DNA of 64,000 nt from Pyrocephalus nanus (Eukaryota > Chordata > Aves > Passeriformes > Tyrannidae), in contig CM076270.1 of NCBI GenBank assembly GCA_038380795.1, positions 25,002,001 to 25,066,000 of the forward strand, read 5' to 3'. This document shows positions 61,894 through 64,000 of the stretch, one piece after another. Within the stretch, counting starts at the first letter, position 1. The number at the start of each line of letters is the position of its first letter. Below the pieces are notes generated by a model. That model made no database searches and was not told the DNA's origin. It saw only the letters and a list, made by a program, of their open reading frames with translations. The position numbers and the translations under genes were made by a program.

Positions 61894-63179
61894 GTGAGTT
61901 CAAGGTGGTGATGCCGGGGCATCATCCCGTAAATGTTCATCTTTTCCTTGAAAAGCGATGGCAGGAGAAAATGAAGCTTCTTCACACCACAGTATCTATC
62001 TGATCACCCAAGAGAGAAAACTGCCTGGGTGACAGTCCCGACCCTCAGCCCGGCTGGTACGGCCGGGCCAGCTCAGCCCTGGCACCTCAGCTCTCCCACC
62101 ACGAAGAGTGTTTTCTGCCACTGAACGGGGTGTTCCCGACCCCATCCTGACGCATTTACATCCAGCCCCTGTGTGAGCAGAGCTCGGCAGAAAGCAACCT
62201 TGCCTGTGTTTATCCTCCAGACTAAGAGTAAAAGAAACTGGCTTGTTGCTTCTTGATCTTTTCATTTCCTTCCCCCGGCCTTAGTGGAATCCCTTGCCCG
62301 CCCTGCACGTTTAAAGCCATGTCTGCGGGACTCCGACTAACCCTAGGTCTGTTTTTTAAAACGTCTTTAAGCTGCAGAATTTGCTGACACATAAATAAGC
62401 CATCAAGGCTCTCGAAAGCTCATGAATCTTTGACTGAAGTATGTGTGGGGACTTACACACTTGTTCCACGTCGTGATACTTTAAAAACTTTCACAAAGAC
62501 GACTCTGGACAAAAAAAGCACCTCTGTTTAACAAGATAATTCTTGCTTTCAGTTTTATTTCTATTTTCAGCTTCCTATTCTTTTGTCCCATGACATGGCG
62601 CTTTTTTCCCCCTCGGGGACTCCTTTCTCTTCTTTCTCCCCTCCTATTCTGAACTGTTTTACAGCCCCGCTTTGTTACTGTCAGGAAAAAATGTCTGGAG
62701 AGCCCTGTCTCCTAAAGAAGGAACAGAAAAGGGAGGACTGGAGCTGCAATGTTGCCTATGCATGCAGAACATCCCAATCTGTTTTTGTGCATTGAGTTGG
62801 GGAGAGGGCAGCAGGGAGCGTGCACCCAGCCTCCGCCCGGACAAAGGGAGGCCGGACAGCTGCGCACCCGCCACAAAAGATTCACTCTTCTGTCAACTCT
62901 GTTTACTTAGTGTTGTTTCTGACCTCTGTGCTACACTTGTTGCTAATACATATGCTTATCAAACCATTTTAATTGGCTTTCTCCATAACAGTAGTCCCAG
63001 AGGTTTTTGGGGTTTTTTTCCTACATGTGTTTTCAAACAACTTAATTGACTTTTCTAATATTCATCTTCTTGGGCTCTAAACAAGGCGTTTCTCCCCCTA
63101 CGCTTCCAAGTCACCGGGAAAAAAAAAGCCCAGGGATGTCTGCACGGAAAAAGCTTCACCTTTCGGAAGGGGTTGCTGG
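61894..63179. other. mixed-composition non-coding DNA
   Basis: A weak CpG-rich patch lies at 62020-62160. No gene is supported. Frames of 61 to 125 codons show no family resemblance. Confidence 0.4.
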
Positions 63180-63640
63180 GCGGGGACATGAGTGTGCGAG
63201 GTAACCCGCACCCCAAGGGGACAGCCGTGTCCCCGGCATCGCTCCGGCTGGCAGAGGATGCGGGCGGCGCGTGATGGAGTGACTGCTGACTGTCCCCGCC
63301 ACGTTTTAAATGTGTTTTTGCTTTGTTTGGGGCGCTCGGTGGGCTGGTGCCAGCCTGAGGAGACCCGGAGCCACCCTGGGAGCTGCCCATCGATCACGAG
63401 AGCAGCGTCCTGTCCGGCTCAGGGGGCGCGCATGGCCCCGTTCCCCCTCGGCAGGCAGAGCCCCCACCCGCGCAGGTAGATCCGTCCCACCCCGCACTCA
63501 ACCCCCGTGGCCGGGGCAGCCGGCGGGGACTCGCTGAGAGCCCGGCACTCCGCCGGCCTTGGATGCCGGGATGCAGGCGATGGCGGAGAGCAGCCGACCT
63601 GCCCCCCGAAGCACAGAGCCCCGAGCACCAATTGCCGCAG
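63180..63640. promoter_or_regulatory. CpG island
   Basis: CpG and GC content are high throughout, with GC-box-like GGGGCGCG near 63425. It ends where a T-tract begins. It is the last island before the window edge and may belong to a gene to the right. Confidence 0.55.
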
Positions 63641-64000
63641 CCTTTGCCATCTATGTTAATCGCTTCACTTGAGCCTCTCCCTCCTTCCTTTTTTTTTTTT
63701 TTTTTTTTTTTTTCTCAATTTCGTAATTAATTATTGCACTCGGGTTTGTAATGGAAACAATCCTGCCAGGCCGGATGGTTGTTATGATTTGCTTTCTTTA
63801 GCCTTTCTCCCCCTTCGCGAGCATTGTTCCCGGTGACTGTCTGGGCTCAGATATGATGTTGGGACAGCGCCTCCCTTGAAATGGAAACAGAGGCCTGAAT
63901 AAAGAAGGGTGGAAAAAAAGTACTTTGTAGTCTGCATCGTCCATCTTTAATTCAGAGACGCATCTATACTCCTGGGAGCGCCGCCTTTGATCTCTTTGAT
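63641..64000. promoter_or_regulatory. candidate conserved element at window edge
   Basis: After a T25 tract (63689-63713) comes TAATTAATTA (63724-63733), then complex sequence with retained CpGs. Two CTTTGAT TCF/LEF-type cores, at 63985-63991 and 63994-64000, end the window. No open frame covers it. The element continues past the window. Confidence 0.35.
63689..63713. repeat. T25 tract
   Basis: Twenty-five uninterrupted T following a CTCCCTCCTTCC pyrimidine stretch. It could serve as part of a splice acceptor, but no AG follows at the right distance. Confidence 0.93.

Overview
The window is vertebrate nuclear DNA, most likely from a bird. The main evidence is a degraded antisense copy of the avian CR1 retroposon 3' end at about 22156-22356, an older CR1/L3-type 3' end at about 44975-45090, and three ancient MIR-like SINE remnants. 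Interspersed repeats are otherwise very sparse. No bacterial, phage, viral, CRISPR, tRNA or rRNA feature was seen.

I found no protein-coding gene that I can name. The long open frames come from repeats, from CpG-rich DNA, or from the number of open frames expected by chance in 64 kb. The window reads as a gene-poor intergenic or intronic domain of the kind that flanks developmental regulators. That is an inference: the sequence does not identify the neighbouring gene.

Layout. 1-8 kb is AT-rich unique DNA with a homeodomain-site-rich patch (560-740), a stop-poor segment with two hairpins and a perfect DR1 nuclear-receptor site (1940-2310), and a MIR remnant. 8.28-9.01 kb is a CpG-rich island containing a C-rich 15-17 bp minisatellite. 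9-30.6 kb is AT-rich, with candidate conserved non-coding blocks, a GC-elevated block of unknown origin (18.1-18.96 kb), the CR1 copy and a MIR copy. 30.72-31.23 kb is a second CpG-rich island with exon-like borders. 31-58 kb is again AT-rich, with a hairpin, a 20-bp minisatellite, a candidate enhancer-like stretch (41.2-42.66 kb), the older CR1 tail, another MIR-like trace and several long A/T tracts. From 58 kb to the right edge CpG density rises and stays high in several blocks, as near the promoter of a developmental gene lying past the right edge. This right end holds the most interesting items: a 55-codon frame with coding-like composition (60433-60600), an antisense TATA box beside it, a possible 37-nt exon (61857-61893), and a homeodomain and TCF/LEF motif-rich edge (63640-64000).

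Nothing here amounts to a new multi-gene system. The findings are regulatory or transcript-level candidates to be tested by alignment and RNA evidence.
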